Source: Strigamia acuminata
Lineage: Eukaryota; Arthropoda; Chilopoda; Geophilomorpha; Linotaeniidae
Direction of reading: 5' to 3'
Length of the DNA stretch: 64,000 bases
Assembly (NCBI GenBank): GCA_949358305.1
Contig: OX442315.1
Location: 36,730,427 to 36,794,426, forward strand
A model generated the notes under the pieces. It saw only the letters and a list, made by a program, of their open reading frames with translations. It did not search any database and was not told the origin of the DNA. Within the stretch, counting starts at the first letter, position 1. Every line of letters starts with the position of its first letter. The translations under genes were made by a program, and so were the position numbers. Below, piece after piece: positions 34,237 through 43,890 of this stretch.

Positions 34237-35273
34237 ATAGTCACCACGAAAGAAATTAAATATTGCCGAATATTTTGTATAATATTATTTATATTTAGTT
34301 TGGCACACGCCAAACTACATTGAGTAATTAGGGGAGAAAACCTCCCCTAACACGGTTCACCCCAATATTATCTGGGGTGAGATCGTTAATTAACCGCTTA
34401 GTGAGGCAAAATTGCTTTGTTTCACTAAATTACGCTGTCTGCGCAGCATCCGCCGCGCAGAATTGAAGTGTGCCAGGGCACACTCCACCCTTCCCATAGC
34501 CAAAGGTTATGGTGCAATACTAACGATTTTGGCGCAACAAAATCCCTTTGTTGTGCCAAAATTAGCAATCTGCACATATTTAGTGCGCAGATTTCGAGAG
34601 TGCATAAAACCCAAAATTTTGGCGGTTTAGCCCACTCTTGACACAAACACACCAACAACAAACACCCAAATGATCATCGCTGAGAACTTCAAACAAAAGG
34701 ATTCTAGTGCTGACCGAGTTACACGTTTTGGTGAGTTAAGAGACATTGTTGTTTCCACTGAATAAATTCGGTGGAACCAGCCACATTTGCGTTCAGAACA
34801 CGAATCTCGGGTAACACCCGAGAAATACCAGCTCACCGTCGCTGTCGAGTCCCGTTGACTTGTTCCGAGACTCGTCGTCGCCGATCGAGCGAACCGTCGC
34901 CGTCAACCATCGTGAGAAGACAGTGAACCACACCTGCGAGCTTTACTCCGGAGTTCACTGTTCATCGCCATCGAACGAGCGAAGGAAATTTGTGCCCGCT
35001 CGTTGCTGACAATTGTAAGTCCCGTTGACTTGTTCCGAGACTCATCGTCGTCGTCAACGGCAAAACTTCTCGTAGAGAACCATCGCCGATATCTGTAAAC
35101 CATCTGCGAGCTTTACTTCGGAGTTTACAGATAGAAAGTCATCGTTTTCAACGAGAAATAATATTTCTCAGGCGAGTCCGACTCGCCATTTTCCGAGCGC
35201 AACAAATAGCCGTTTGTTGCGCGCCAAATACGCGCGCTCAACGATCAAAAGTCGTTGTTAGCGCCTTTTTCCT

Positions 35274-36030
35274 TTGTAAAGCTAAGTACACATGACCTGA
35301 TTCCGTGCACGGAATGATCACTTTCCGTGTATGGCCGAAAATTTGGGTCAGTGTGGTACACATGGTTCCGCTTACCACACACGGAAACTTTCTGGCAACC
35401 GAAATTTTATTCTTTCCGGCAGTGATGGTGCACGGAATAGCTTGAATTGTTTCCGTGCACGAACAGATTCTGAGTACCCAGAATGCATTGTGGTAATGCG
35501 ACCGATTGTGACCGGTCGTACACAAGGTGTGGAGGTGGATACTGAATACAAAGACAGATAATTCTAAAAATGTTTGATTAATTTATTTTATTATTTATTA
35601 TTAATTATTAATTTAAAAATACAGCAATCTATTTATTTTGCACAATCAAACTCCAACATTTTTTAAAAGTAGTCGCCATTTGTACTTACAACACGTGCGT
35701 GGATTGTGTGTACCAAACAATTTCCGTGCACGGATTGTGTGTACCAAACAATTTCCGTGCACGGATTGTGTGTACCAAACAATTTCCGTGCACGGATTGT
35801 GTGTACCAAACAATTTCCGTGCACGGATTGTGTGTACCAAACAATTTCCGTGCACGGATTGTGTGTACCAAACAATTTCCGTGCACGGATTGTGTGTACC
35901 AAACAATTTCCGCGCACGGAATGACACAGCCAAACACACAGGCGGAATCATTTCGTTTGTGGCGTGACAACCTGAAATTTCAGACTGAATATTCAGAGTC
36001 TGAAAGTCTCATGTGTACTTAGCTTTACAA
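35274..36030. mobile_element. TIR element with internal 31-bp palindrome-bearing tandem repeat
   Basis: The left end TTGTAAAGCTAAGTACACAT (35274 onward) has its complement ATGTGTACTTAGCTTTACAA ending at 36030. The element interrupts the hairpin-string region. A clear target duplication was not found. CCGTGCACGGAA motifs occur near the left end and in the tandem array. Confidence 0.75.
35699..35920. repeat. 31-bp tandem repeat, about seven units
   Basis: The unit joins TTTCCGTGCACGGATTGTGT with GTACCAAACAA. Each unit contains the 12-bp palindrome TCCGTGCACGGA. Long open frames in several phases here are repeat artefacts. Confidence 0.95.
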
Positions 36031-36261
36031 GTGAGCGTAACTGTTCACTTGCCTTGTTTCTAACTCTTTCTCCCTTTCTCTCCCTAAATTTAACCGCTAA
36101 ATTTTTTAAAGTCTTTCATTTAATTCTCTCTTTATATTTCCTTCAAATTATATTGTAATTTTCGGTCAAATAAAATATATTTGTCATTTTATTCAATCCA
36201 AACTGTCGTTTTTCTTTCATAAAATTACCCCTAGACACACCACACAGCCAGCCGAGTATAA

Positions 36262-36303
36262 GGCCTATAAACGGCATCTCACTTGCAAACCGCTCACGAC
36301 AAG
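36262..36303 (+). promoter_or_regulatory. Promoter-like TATA box with short exon and donor
   Basis: CTATAAAC at 36265-36272 is followed 32 bases later by ACAAG and a GTAAGT donor at 36304. This is the same TATA, short exon, donor layout as at 23667 and 47197. No downstream coding exon can be assigned to it, so it is only a candidate. Confidence 0.25.
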
Positions 36304-36309
36304 GTAAGT

Positions 36310-37180
36310 ATTTGTGTAGAGCGGAAATCCCGGAGATCGCAACATATTCTGCTGAATAATGCAACCTCCGCCAATTGAAGGTGAAGGTCTTGCTATTAAT
36401 GTTCAAGTCTACTGCCTTGAATGAGAATGCACCGCCGGTACGGCAAATTAGCATTTTCCCTTCAGGGCATTGTGGTCATTTGTGGTATGAAAGTATTCAG
36501 TAACCGCAAGTAGCACTGGCACTATTGGGAATTGGTTCCATCACTTGATGGTGCCAAAACAGTCTGTTTTACAGTTACCGCTAGTAGCATCATGTGTTTG
36601 GCAAGCTGATTTCCACTGTATTTGGTGCCAAAACAGCCTGCTTACGATGAGTACTCAAGATGATTATACTGCTGTGCAGGGCCGCGTGCTATACCATCCT
36701 AAGCATACAGACCCGTCTACCATTTTATGGATGACTGTGCTGCTGTGCAGGGCACGTACGATACTGTCCTACAGTGGGGGCAAAAACTAAGTTAACAAAT
36801 GCATTATGTTGATTCTTATGGCTGTATCTCGGGAAAAAAGAGAGAAAAATTTATGAAATTTTAACTGGAGACTCGTACAACATCCTTCTTTATTCACCTA
36901 AAATTTTATCAACATCTGTCCATCAGTTTCTGAGAACAAAATTCTTTTGTAAAGTGACATAAAAAATTAGAGACAAAAAGTAAGTTAACATACCCATTAC
37001 CCACAAAGAATTAGCCATTCCCATTATAAAATATGCGCACCATACCATAGCCGGCCAAATGATGGCCGTTTGTGGAAATAGCCGGCCCAATGTCGGCCGC
37101 CTATTTTCACAAACGTTTGTAGAAATAGACACGTGTCTATTCCCACAAACATTTGTGGAAATATCCACGGCCCTTTTAAA
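36310..37180. other. Intergenic stretch with duplicated short phrases
   Basis: TGGTGCCAAAACAG occurs twice (36549 and 36625), CTGCTGTGCAGGG twice (about 36670 and 36740), and AAGTAAGTTAACA-like text near 36788 and 36976. Between 37050 and 37170, GGCCGGC/CGGCC and ACAAACGTTTGTG motifs form short palindromes. No gene recognised. Confidence 0.4.
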
Positions 37181-37320
37181 TACCAGATGTTTTATGTGAC
37201 AATTTTCCTTGATGTAATCAAGGAAAAATAAATTTAAAAAATACAATTTGAAGGTATGTGTTTCATATTTTACTTCAAATTCACACAGCAAATGCTTTGA
37301 ACATCACCAGTTTAAACAAA
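37181..37320 (+). promoter_or_regulatory. Extra TMEM45-type promoter and first exon
   Basis: This matches the block at 28640-28771, including the palindrome TTCCTTGAT-GTA-ATCAAGGAA (37205-37225), the AAAAATAAA tract and the TTCACACAGCAAATG/ATCACCAG segment, ending in a GTAAGT donor at 37321. The intron after it also matches copy A (ACATTGCAACCTGAAGCAG at 37629 and 30018) until the LTR element begins at 37696. No coding exon of its own follows: the next one (42820) has its own promoter block. Confidence 0.65.
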
Positions 37321-38599
37321 GTAAGTATGAAGTTGTCTTTTAAGTGCTAAGTAGCAGATCAATTTCATGGTCCAACTTTGATTTATAATGTATAACTTGA
37401 ATTCTAACTCATTTATCCTTAAGTGCTGTGCTGTTTATAAAACAAGTTTTTATGTTGGAATTCGTTTAAACTCAGTGAACAAGTTTTAATGCACGGTTTG
37501 GACAGCCAGAAAGAAACAAAAGTTATTTAAAAAATGTGAAACTGAAACAAATCTACACAAAAAATTTTTTTTTACGTTTTAATTATCGTAAACATATTTT
37601 GTTTTTGTCATACAAAATTAGTACGCAAGCACATTGCAACCTGAAGCAGCCTACTTCAGGTTCCTCTTGGATCTGCCCCTGCAATTCACCTAATTTGTAG
37701 TGACCCTAGTGGTCACTAGAGAAGAAGTCAGAATTAAAGTCTGAAAATATTATTTCATTTTAGTTTATTTGAAGTTTTATATTTTTTTATGATTTCAAGT
37801 CTCAACAAGGAAGTTGGAGACAGTGAGAGGAAATGTGGGTGGTTGCCAGGGCAACTTGCCTACCAGCAGATTGAAACAGGAAATGCGTCCTGAGAGATTT
37901 TCTCCTCAGTATGAATTCAACTTTTGCCAGAGAACAACCACAAAACTACCCAGAGAAAACCTCCAGTATTTTGTGATTCCTCCAAGAGTTGCCATATTCC
38001 TGAGTTAGCCAGCTGCTAATTTGGGAGCTTTTCCTACTGTTGTAACAGACAACAGCGGGATTTCGGTCTTGCCACAATTCACTTGCGGTGGGATTTTTCC
38101 TTTCTTGAGCCAGCTCATTGTTGGTTCGAGATATCGCCTCGCTGTGAAGAGAATCCAGCTAGACGCCAACTTGCTTAGCGCAACCGCTAAGTGAGAACTT
38201 TGTGTGGAAATAGCCACAATTTGGAGTCGCAACGGACGAGTTGCGAGAGAACGCCGAAAAAACTGAAATTAGTCCGAATTCATCACCGAGTCGGAATTAG
38301 TCCGTGTCGCCGAGATTCGAGAGTCGAGTCGCGAAGATTCGCATGAGAAGCGAGAGAGAAGTTGCACGGAAATTTGTCCGTTTTGTCGAGAAAATCTTCG
38401 AGAACGGAATTGAGTCCGGCTACAAGTCATCATTAGTCGGAAATTTGTCCGTGTCGTCGGGAACGAACGCCGGGAGTAGAAAACGAAGATCGGTCGTCGC
38501 AAACAATTTGTGAACGTTGCCATAACGTTGCCATAACATTGCCGTAACGTTGCCGTAACGTCGCCGCGAAATTCACCGCAAACGTCGCCATTTTGTATT

Positions 38600-38901
38600 A
38601 CCGTACCGCCCCGTTTAAACGCCCGGGTTCAAAAAAGCGCCGGCCCCGTTTTAGCGCCGGGCAGTCATCGGTGGTTCAGTGAATTGGCGCCGGCCCCGAA
38701 TAAGCGCCGGGTCTCCCAAAATTTACAATTTTTTGTAAAAAATCGGCGATTTTTGCCGAAAATTAGCCTTTTTTTGCAAAAAATTGACGAATTTTCGGTT
38801 ATGCGCCGGGTTCAAATTAGCGCTGGGTTTCAAATTAGCGCCGAGGAAGCGGCTGGAAAAAAGGAATTAAACGCCCGGGCGTTTAAACGGGGCGGTACGG
38901 T
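38600..38901. mobile_element. MITE nested in the 5' LTR, 302 bp, ATT target duplication
   Basis: The left end ACCGTACCGCCCCGTTTAAA and the right end TTTAAACGGGGCGGTACGGT are perfect inverted repeats over 28 bp. ATT flanks both sides (38597-38599, 38902-38904). The interior repeats AGCGCCGGG-type motifs in the GCGCCGGCCCCG context. It inserted after the LTR element because it interrupts LTR sequence. Confidence 0.85.
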
Positions 38902-39430
38902 ATTTCATCTTTCATTTCTTATTTAATTTTATCATTTAGTCAAATATGTATGATTTTATCACGTATTCCTATTATTTGTATTTCCTTTAAAGCATAGTTT
39001 AAGTTAAGAATAAATCATCTTAGAATTTATTTGAGAAATAACTTGTGTTTATTTTCCCACCATTTTGAGTAAGTTTAGTTTAAGAGAAGTATTTTTGTGA
39101 TAAGTCTTGTTTAAGCATTAATAAGTTTGGAATTATTGCTTTGGTAATTCAGAGTGATAATTTCAGGCTTATTACACTTGGGGGCCTGGGCCTGAAAGAT
39201 TTGAACCTTAACAACTTTTATTTAGTTGAGGGACCTAATTTGTTTTGAAAATTATTTTGTGAGAGTTAGTTAGATTGAGGGACTTCTACTTTTTGAGTTG
39301 TAGTAAGAATAGATGTGAATTTTTGTTTGTTTGAAAACAAAAAAGGGGGGAAAGGATAACAGAGTTTAGAGGATATTTTCTAAGTTAAGCTGTTTCTTTC
39401 TTCACTATCTTATCTACTAATATTAACATC

Positions 39431-40408
39431 ATGTCTGATCATCACAAGATACAATTACAAGGACCAGCCATGGAAGTTCAACAATCATCATTGCGATCGA
39501 AAAGATATAGTTTGCCACCACATTTAAGATTGTTACACCATACAGAAGATATGTCGTCTCCAAATGCCATTAAGAACACAGATGACAGAAAACATTCCAA
39601 GATTGTTCAACGGGATCAAGAAAATTTTTTCCAAGACTACACAATCAAGATGGCTGACCACCAACTACAAGCCAGCCAGATTAGGAGTGGCACATCAACA
39701 ATCCATGAGACTCGGCAATCAAGAGATCAAACTGAAATGCGTCATTCTTCTTCACCACAGAACTATGAAAGAAGATGCGATCAACGAGAGGAATTACCGA
39801 AATACGACATTCATTATGACAACCGAAATGAGTCGGGACGTGATAGTCGGAACGAAGATAATTCAGAAAGGAGAAACGACTACAGTTCTGCTCGATATGG
39901 AAATTCAGACAAGAATGAGTTACATCACAGAAATGTAGTAGACATTAATACGACCCTGATAACGAAATATCACTATTCGTACAGCAGTCCGAGGAACGAA
40001 CATTGTCCAACAGGACAAGGAAGTGCATATGCTGATGATCCACGTCGTAGAGGTGCTTCACACCATGAAGACAATTTAAGTCAACAGGACTGGCAGAACC
40101 AACGCGCAAGTCCTTTACCTGGATACGCATATTGTGAAGAATCAGACCAAAAATATTCGGATTCCAAACACTTAAGACGAAGTGCACCGAGTCATTCAAG
40201 ATATGACAGAGATGAGCAACGTCAAGAAGAAATGGATTATGATTCTTCAAGAAGTAAACGTGACAACGAAAGACGACACAATAATCACAGAAAAGAAGAA
40301 CATGATCCTTCTACGTCACGAGAACATTCGTACAAAGACGATTTCTGCCAATACGAGGACTTCCAGTCGCGAAATGAGTTGCACTACCGTGACAAAGAGC
40401 GTCAGTGA
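39431..40408 (+). CDS. Low-complexity charged ORF of the LTR element (gag position, unrecognised)
   Basis: 325 codons from ATG (39431) to TGA (40406-40408), placed about 250 bases after the 5' LTR, where gag would lie. The first 60 residues (KRYSLPPHLRLLHHTED) are distinct. The rest is dominated by R, E, D, S, H, N and Q in degenerate repeats such as SRNEL, RDSRNEDNSERRNDYS and DERQEEMDYDSSRS. No zinc knuckle, capsid motif or enzyme motif is visible, and it is predicted disordered. The frame stays open beyond the TGA for another 96 codons of the same composition (RNES.YHD and HQRNES repeats). The stop is therefore either a read-through signal or a late mutation. Confidence 0.5.
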   Translation: MSDHHKIQLQGPAMEVQQSSLRSKRYSLPPHLRLLHHTEDMSSPNAIKNTDDRKHSKIVQRDQENFFQDYTIKMADHQLQASQIRSGTSTIHETRQSRDQTEMRHSSSPQNYERRCDQREELPKYDIHYDNRNESGRDSRNEDNSERRNDYSSARYGNSDKNELHHRNVVDINTTLITKYHYSYSSPRNEHCPTGQGSAYADDPRRRGASHHEDNLSQQDWQNQRASPLPGYAYCEESDQKYSDSKHLRRSAPSHSRYDRDEQRQEEMDYDSSRSKRDNERRHNNHRKEEHDPSTSREHSYKDDFCQYEDFQSRNELHYRDKERQ

Positions 40409-41445
40409 GAGGGTTCACATTCGCGAAACGAGTTGCGTTATTATGGCGAATCACATCAACGCAAAAACTCAAATCCGCAAAATGAATCGCACCATCATGA
40501 CGAAACTTGCCAACAAAGCGAATCACGTCACCACGATGGCTCACATCAGCGAAATGAGTCGCATTATCATGATAAAGCTCGTCACGGAAGTGAATCACGT
40601 TTTAAGGACGGCTCACGTCCTCACGAGGACTCAAATCAGCGAAATGAGTCGCGTTATCAGGACGAAGCCCATCAGATAAGTGAATCAGAAATGTAGTAGA
40701 CATTAATACGACCCTGATAACGAAATATCACTATTCGTACAGCAGTCCGAGGAACGAACATTGTCCAACAGGACAAGGAAGTGCATATGCTGATGATCCA
40801 CGTCGTAGAGGTGCTTCACACCATGAAGACAATTTAAGTCAACAGGACTGGCAGAACCAACGCGCAAGTCCTTTACCTGGATACGCATATTGTGAAGAAT
40901 CAGACCAAAAATATTCGGATTCCAAACACTTAAGACGAAGTGCACCGAGTCATTCAAGATATGACAGAGATGAGCAACGTCAAGAAGAAATGGATTATGA
41001 TTCTTCAAGAAGTAAACGTGACAACGAAAGACGACACAATAATCACAGAAAAGAAGAACATGATCCTTCTACGTCACGAGAACATTCGTACAAAGACGAT
41101 TTCTGCCAATACGAGGACTTCCAGTCGCGAAATGAGTTGCACTACCGTGACAAAGAACGTCAGTGAGAGGGTTCACATTCGCGAAACGAGTTGCGTTATT
41201 ATGGCGAATCACATCAACGCAAAAACTCAAATCCGCAAAATGAATCGCACCATCATGACGAAACTTGCCAACAAAGCGAATCACGTCACCACGATGGCTC
41301 ACATCAGCGAAATGAGTCGCATTATCATGATAAAGCTCGTCACGGAAGTGAATCACGTTTTAAGGACGGCTCACGTCCTCACGAGGACTCAAATCAGCGA
41401 AATGAGTCGCGTTATCAGGACGAAGCCCATCAGATAAGTGAATCA
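39930..41445. repeat. 758-bp direct tandem duplication inside the LTR element
   Basis: 39930-40687 and 40688-41445 are nearly identical (one clear change is GAGCGTCAG at 40398 against GAACGTCAG at 41156). Since 758 is not a multiple of three, the second copy is out of frame with the first. Both copies keep the same TGA. Confidence 0.95.
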
Positions 41446-41538
41446 CATTTTAAAGATGAAACGTGTCAACAAAACGAGTATGGTTATGTAGCAGAGGAGG
41501 AGGCGCAGAGCGGTCAATTAGGCCGCGTGGAAGCGTGA
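40691..41538 (+). pseudogene. Second, out-of-frame copy of the charged ORF 3' end
   Basis: This repeats the C-terminal half of the 39431 frame, again interrupted by TGA at 41164-41166, and then ends uniquely at HFKDETCQQNEYGYVAEEEA and a stop at 41536-41538 near the 3' LTR. The purine-rich GCAGAGGAGGAGGCGCAGAG at 41492-41511 could be a degenerate polypurine tract. Confidence 0.5.
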
Positions 41539-41557
41539 AACACGCACGAAAATCATT

Positions 41558-43611
41558 AGTCATCATTAGTCGGAAATTTGTCCGTGTCGTTTTATCATTT
41601 TTATCATTTAGTCAAATATGTATGATTTTATCACGTATTCCTATTATTTGTATTTCCTTTAAAGCATAGTTTAAGTTAAGAATAAATCATCTTAGAATTT
41701 ATTTGAGAAATAACTTGTGTTTATTTTCCCACCATTTTGAGTTAGAATTAGTAGTATTTTTTATGATATGTCCTGTCACGGCATTAATAAGTGAGTTATT
41801 CTTTATTAATTTAGAGAATAATTCAGGCTTATTACAAATTTTGCATTGTTCTTACTTATTGCACTACATTTGTATATTCCATATTCTGGACGCTTCTGAG
41901 ATTATGACAAAATACCATACGAAAAATTCGAAAATGGGGGGGGGGTGGGGTCAATAATGAAAATAGTGTAAAATTAAGTAAGATTGGGGGATTTTTAGCT
42001 GCAAATGGGTGGTCAATAATGTATCCCTCTTGTTAATAGTGTACTGCACATAAAAAATAACTTTATTGGAGGACATTTGTCAATAAATTTAAAATTCAAG
42101 TAATTTAATGTTAAATTTATCTGCGATGTGATCATGGATCAAGGAAAAATAAATAAAAACACATTCTGGAAATTTTGTTACTGCAATTTACTTCAAACTC
42201 AAATAACAAATGCATAGAACTTCACCATTTTTAAAACTATGCAAAGTAAAAAGATTTTTTTGAAGTCTAAATCAAAGTAAAACTAAACCTTACACTTAAT
42301 CAAAATCATAGAAATAAGAAGGATGTGTTTGTCAAATGGAGAGCCTAAACTATTGTACTGTCACTCTATACACGATTAGAGGTGACAGGAGTCAGTTGGG
42401 AGCTCGAAGAGAACGGATTGATTTGGCTTGCTTTCTTTACCAAGAAACCTACGAGTAGTGTTCCCCCTATCAGATTAGTTGAGTGGTCCGTGCATGTTAT
42501 TAACACGCCACGTTATCTGGTGATGGTTTATTGAACTAAATGATATTAAATGCGCGTTAAAAACAGCCGACACACGATACGGCTCTACCGCGTGACAATA
42601 TGAACACTCACAAAGACTCTTTGTAGGAGGCGCTTGGCAATTCTTTCTGTTTGGTGCCTTCTCTGCCCGGTGCCCCTGGGCTGCAGCCAGGTTAGCCCCA
42701 TGGTAAAGGTGGCACTTCTTGTAATTTTACTGCTTTGCCCATTGTTTTCTCCTTTAACGAAACTTTACATTTAGTATAAAAACACTAAACTTTATTGTTA
42801 TTTTTCAGACTGACTGAAAATGTTATTGTTCCTTGGCCATTTCTATGCTGGATCCGTTGTTATTTTTCTTGCATTATGGTGGAGTTTCAATGCATTCACA
42901 CAATACTATGAATCAATTCACAACAATGAAAAATTTCGAAGTTCTGCCTCCTTTAACCCAACCAATGCATCTTATCCATGGGCCAGTCTTGTTTTATTGT
43001 TCTTAGCCATAGTGGGCTCATTGTCCGTGATAATTAGTACTGGGTACTCAGTTCCCGACCTCATTAAAACCGGACAGCATCTCGCCTCGTGGATCTTTTA
43101 CGTTATTGAAATCCTCTACTTTTATAAGTTGGCCAACATCCCAGCTAACGCTGGTTACGTTACTTTTATTATGTCATTCTTCGTGCAAGGACTGAATTTC
43201 TATTTTCACATTCACCACCAATCCCAGTTGGACATACTTGCTCACCATCTTCAAGTAGTTGCCATTTCAGGATGCTTGATCACCACGAGCGTGGAATACT
43301 TTGTGAGAGATGACGTGGTCATACCATTGACACGTGCCTTGTTTACTCTTGTTCAAGGCACCTGGTTTTATCATGTAGGATTTATTGTAGACCCACAATT
43401 CAATGGGACAAAACGGGATGAAAATGACCCCGCTGAGGCGATGTTGATTGTCATGTATTTTTCATGGCATGTTGCAATTGATTTTATGGTCATCTTATTT
43501 ATCGGTTATTGTGTTTCGTGCAGAAGCAAAAGCATGACACGTAGCATGTTATTCAATAATGCTAAAGGATCGGAATTGATTGGAAAAGAGCCGGAATTGA
43601 GTCCGGCTACG
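41558..43611 (+). repeat. Segmental duplication, unit 1 (about 2054 bp)
   Basis: The unit covers the 3' LTR remnant, the remaining intron, the promoter block and TMEM45 copy B. It repeats at an offset of 2054 from about 43612, rising to 2513 after the MITE at 44680. Differences between the units are few scattered single bases plus the events listed under copies B and C. Confidence 0.9.
42110..42245 (+). promoter_or_regulatory. Promoter block of TMEM45 copy B
   Basis: GATCAAGGAAAAATAAATAA and GCATAGAACTTCACCATTTT match the first-exon block of copy A. The left half of the palindrome has changed (CTGCGATGTGATCATGGATC). A donor-like GTAAAA follows at 42246. Confidence 0.5.
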
Positions 43612-43623
43612 AGTCATCATTAG
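42820..43623 (+). pseudogene. TMEM45-family copy B, with 12-bp deletion and chimeric C-terminus
   Basis: 267 codons, nearly identical to copy C up to 43590. Compared with C it lacks 12 bp in the third helix region (C has [14 protein letters not shown] has WIFYVIEIL). Its last 14 C-type residues are replaced: after GKE the frame runs into LTR sequence and ends [10 protein letters not shown]. All seven hydrophobic segments remain, so a product could still be made. It is called a likely pseudogene because the conserved FLPLNQ acidic tail is lost and a helix is shortened. Confidence 0.75.
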
Positions 43624-43890
43624 TCGGAAATTTGTCCGTGTCGTTTTATCATTTTTATCATTTAGTCAAATATGTATGATTTTATCACGTATTCCTATTA
43701 TTTGTATTTCCTTTAAAGCATAGTTTAAGTTAAGAATAAATCATCTTAGAATTTATTTGAGAAATAACTTGTGTTTATTTTCCCACCATTTTGAGTTAGA
43801 ATTAGTAGTATTTTTTATGATATGTCCTGTCACGGCATTAATAAGTGAGTTATTCTTTATTAATTTAGAGAATAATTCAGGCTTATTACA
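43591..43890. repeat. LTR fragment at the duplication junction
   Basis: CCGGAATTGAGTCCGGCTAC and the following text match the 5' LTR around 38404 and then 38925-39030, with the same end TTATTACA. It marks the join between duplicated units. Confidence 0.85.

Larger units (their letters stand above)
34297..36230. mobile_element. Hairpin-string region, probable structured LTR interrupted by a MITE
   Basis: From 34297 to 35263 about 20 short inverted repeats follow one another with little spacer. Clear perfect examples are AGTTTGGC/GCCAAACT, TTAGGGGAG/CTCCCCTAA, GTGTGCC/GGCACAC, TCTCGGGT/ACCCGAGA, TATCTGTAAAC/GTTTACAGATA, GGCGAGT/ACTCGCC and GCGCAACAAA/TTTGTTGCGC. After the MITE at 35274-36030 the sequence continues with a further AAGTGA/TCACTT pair, a T/C-rich stretch and an AATAAA at 36170. 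The layout (structured upstream half, polyadenylation signal near the end) and its likeness to the LTR at 37696 suggest a solo LTR, but its exact ends are not resolved. No protein is encoded. Confidence 0.55.
37696..41836 (+). mobile_element. Non-autonomous LTR retroelement inserted in a TMEM45 intron
   Basis: The element begins TGTAGTGACC and ends TTATTACA, with AATT on each side (37692-37695, 41837-41840). The 5' LTR spans 37696-39176. TGGGGGCCTGGGCCTGAA, two bases after it, is a plausible primer-binding site. The 3' LTR is reduced to roughly 41561-41836. Removing 37696-41836 plus one AATT restores an intron that aligns with TMEM45-A near 30061-30085 (CAATTCA...TTTTGCATT). No reverse transcriptase, protease or integrase is present, only the low-complexity frame at 39431, so mobilisation must have relied on another element. 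It belongs to no family I can name. Confidence 0.75.

Noticed and set aside
35638-36022. Long overlapping open frames on both strands
   Set aside because: They arise from the 31-bp tandem repeat, which is open in several phases, and encode only repeated text.
39945-40250. 101-codon minus-strand frame repeated at 40703-41008
   Set aside because: Antisense shadow of the charged retroelement frame, repeated because of the 758-bp duplication.
41703-41957. 84-codon frame repeated exactly at 43757-44011
   Set aside because: It spans the LTR end and TMEM45 intron in the duplicated unit; identity reflects the duplication, not a gene.
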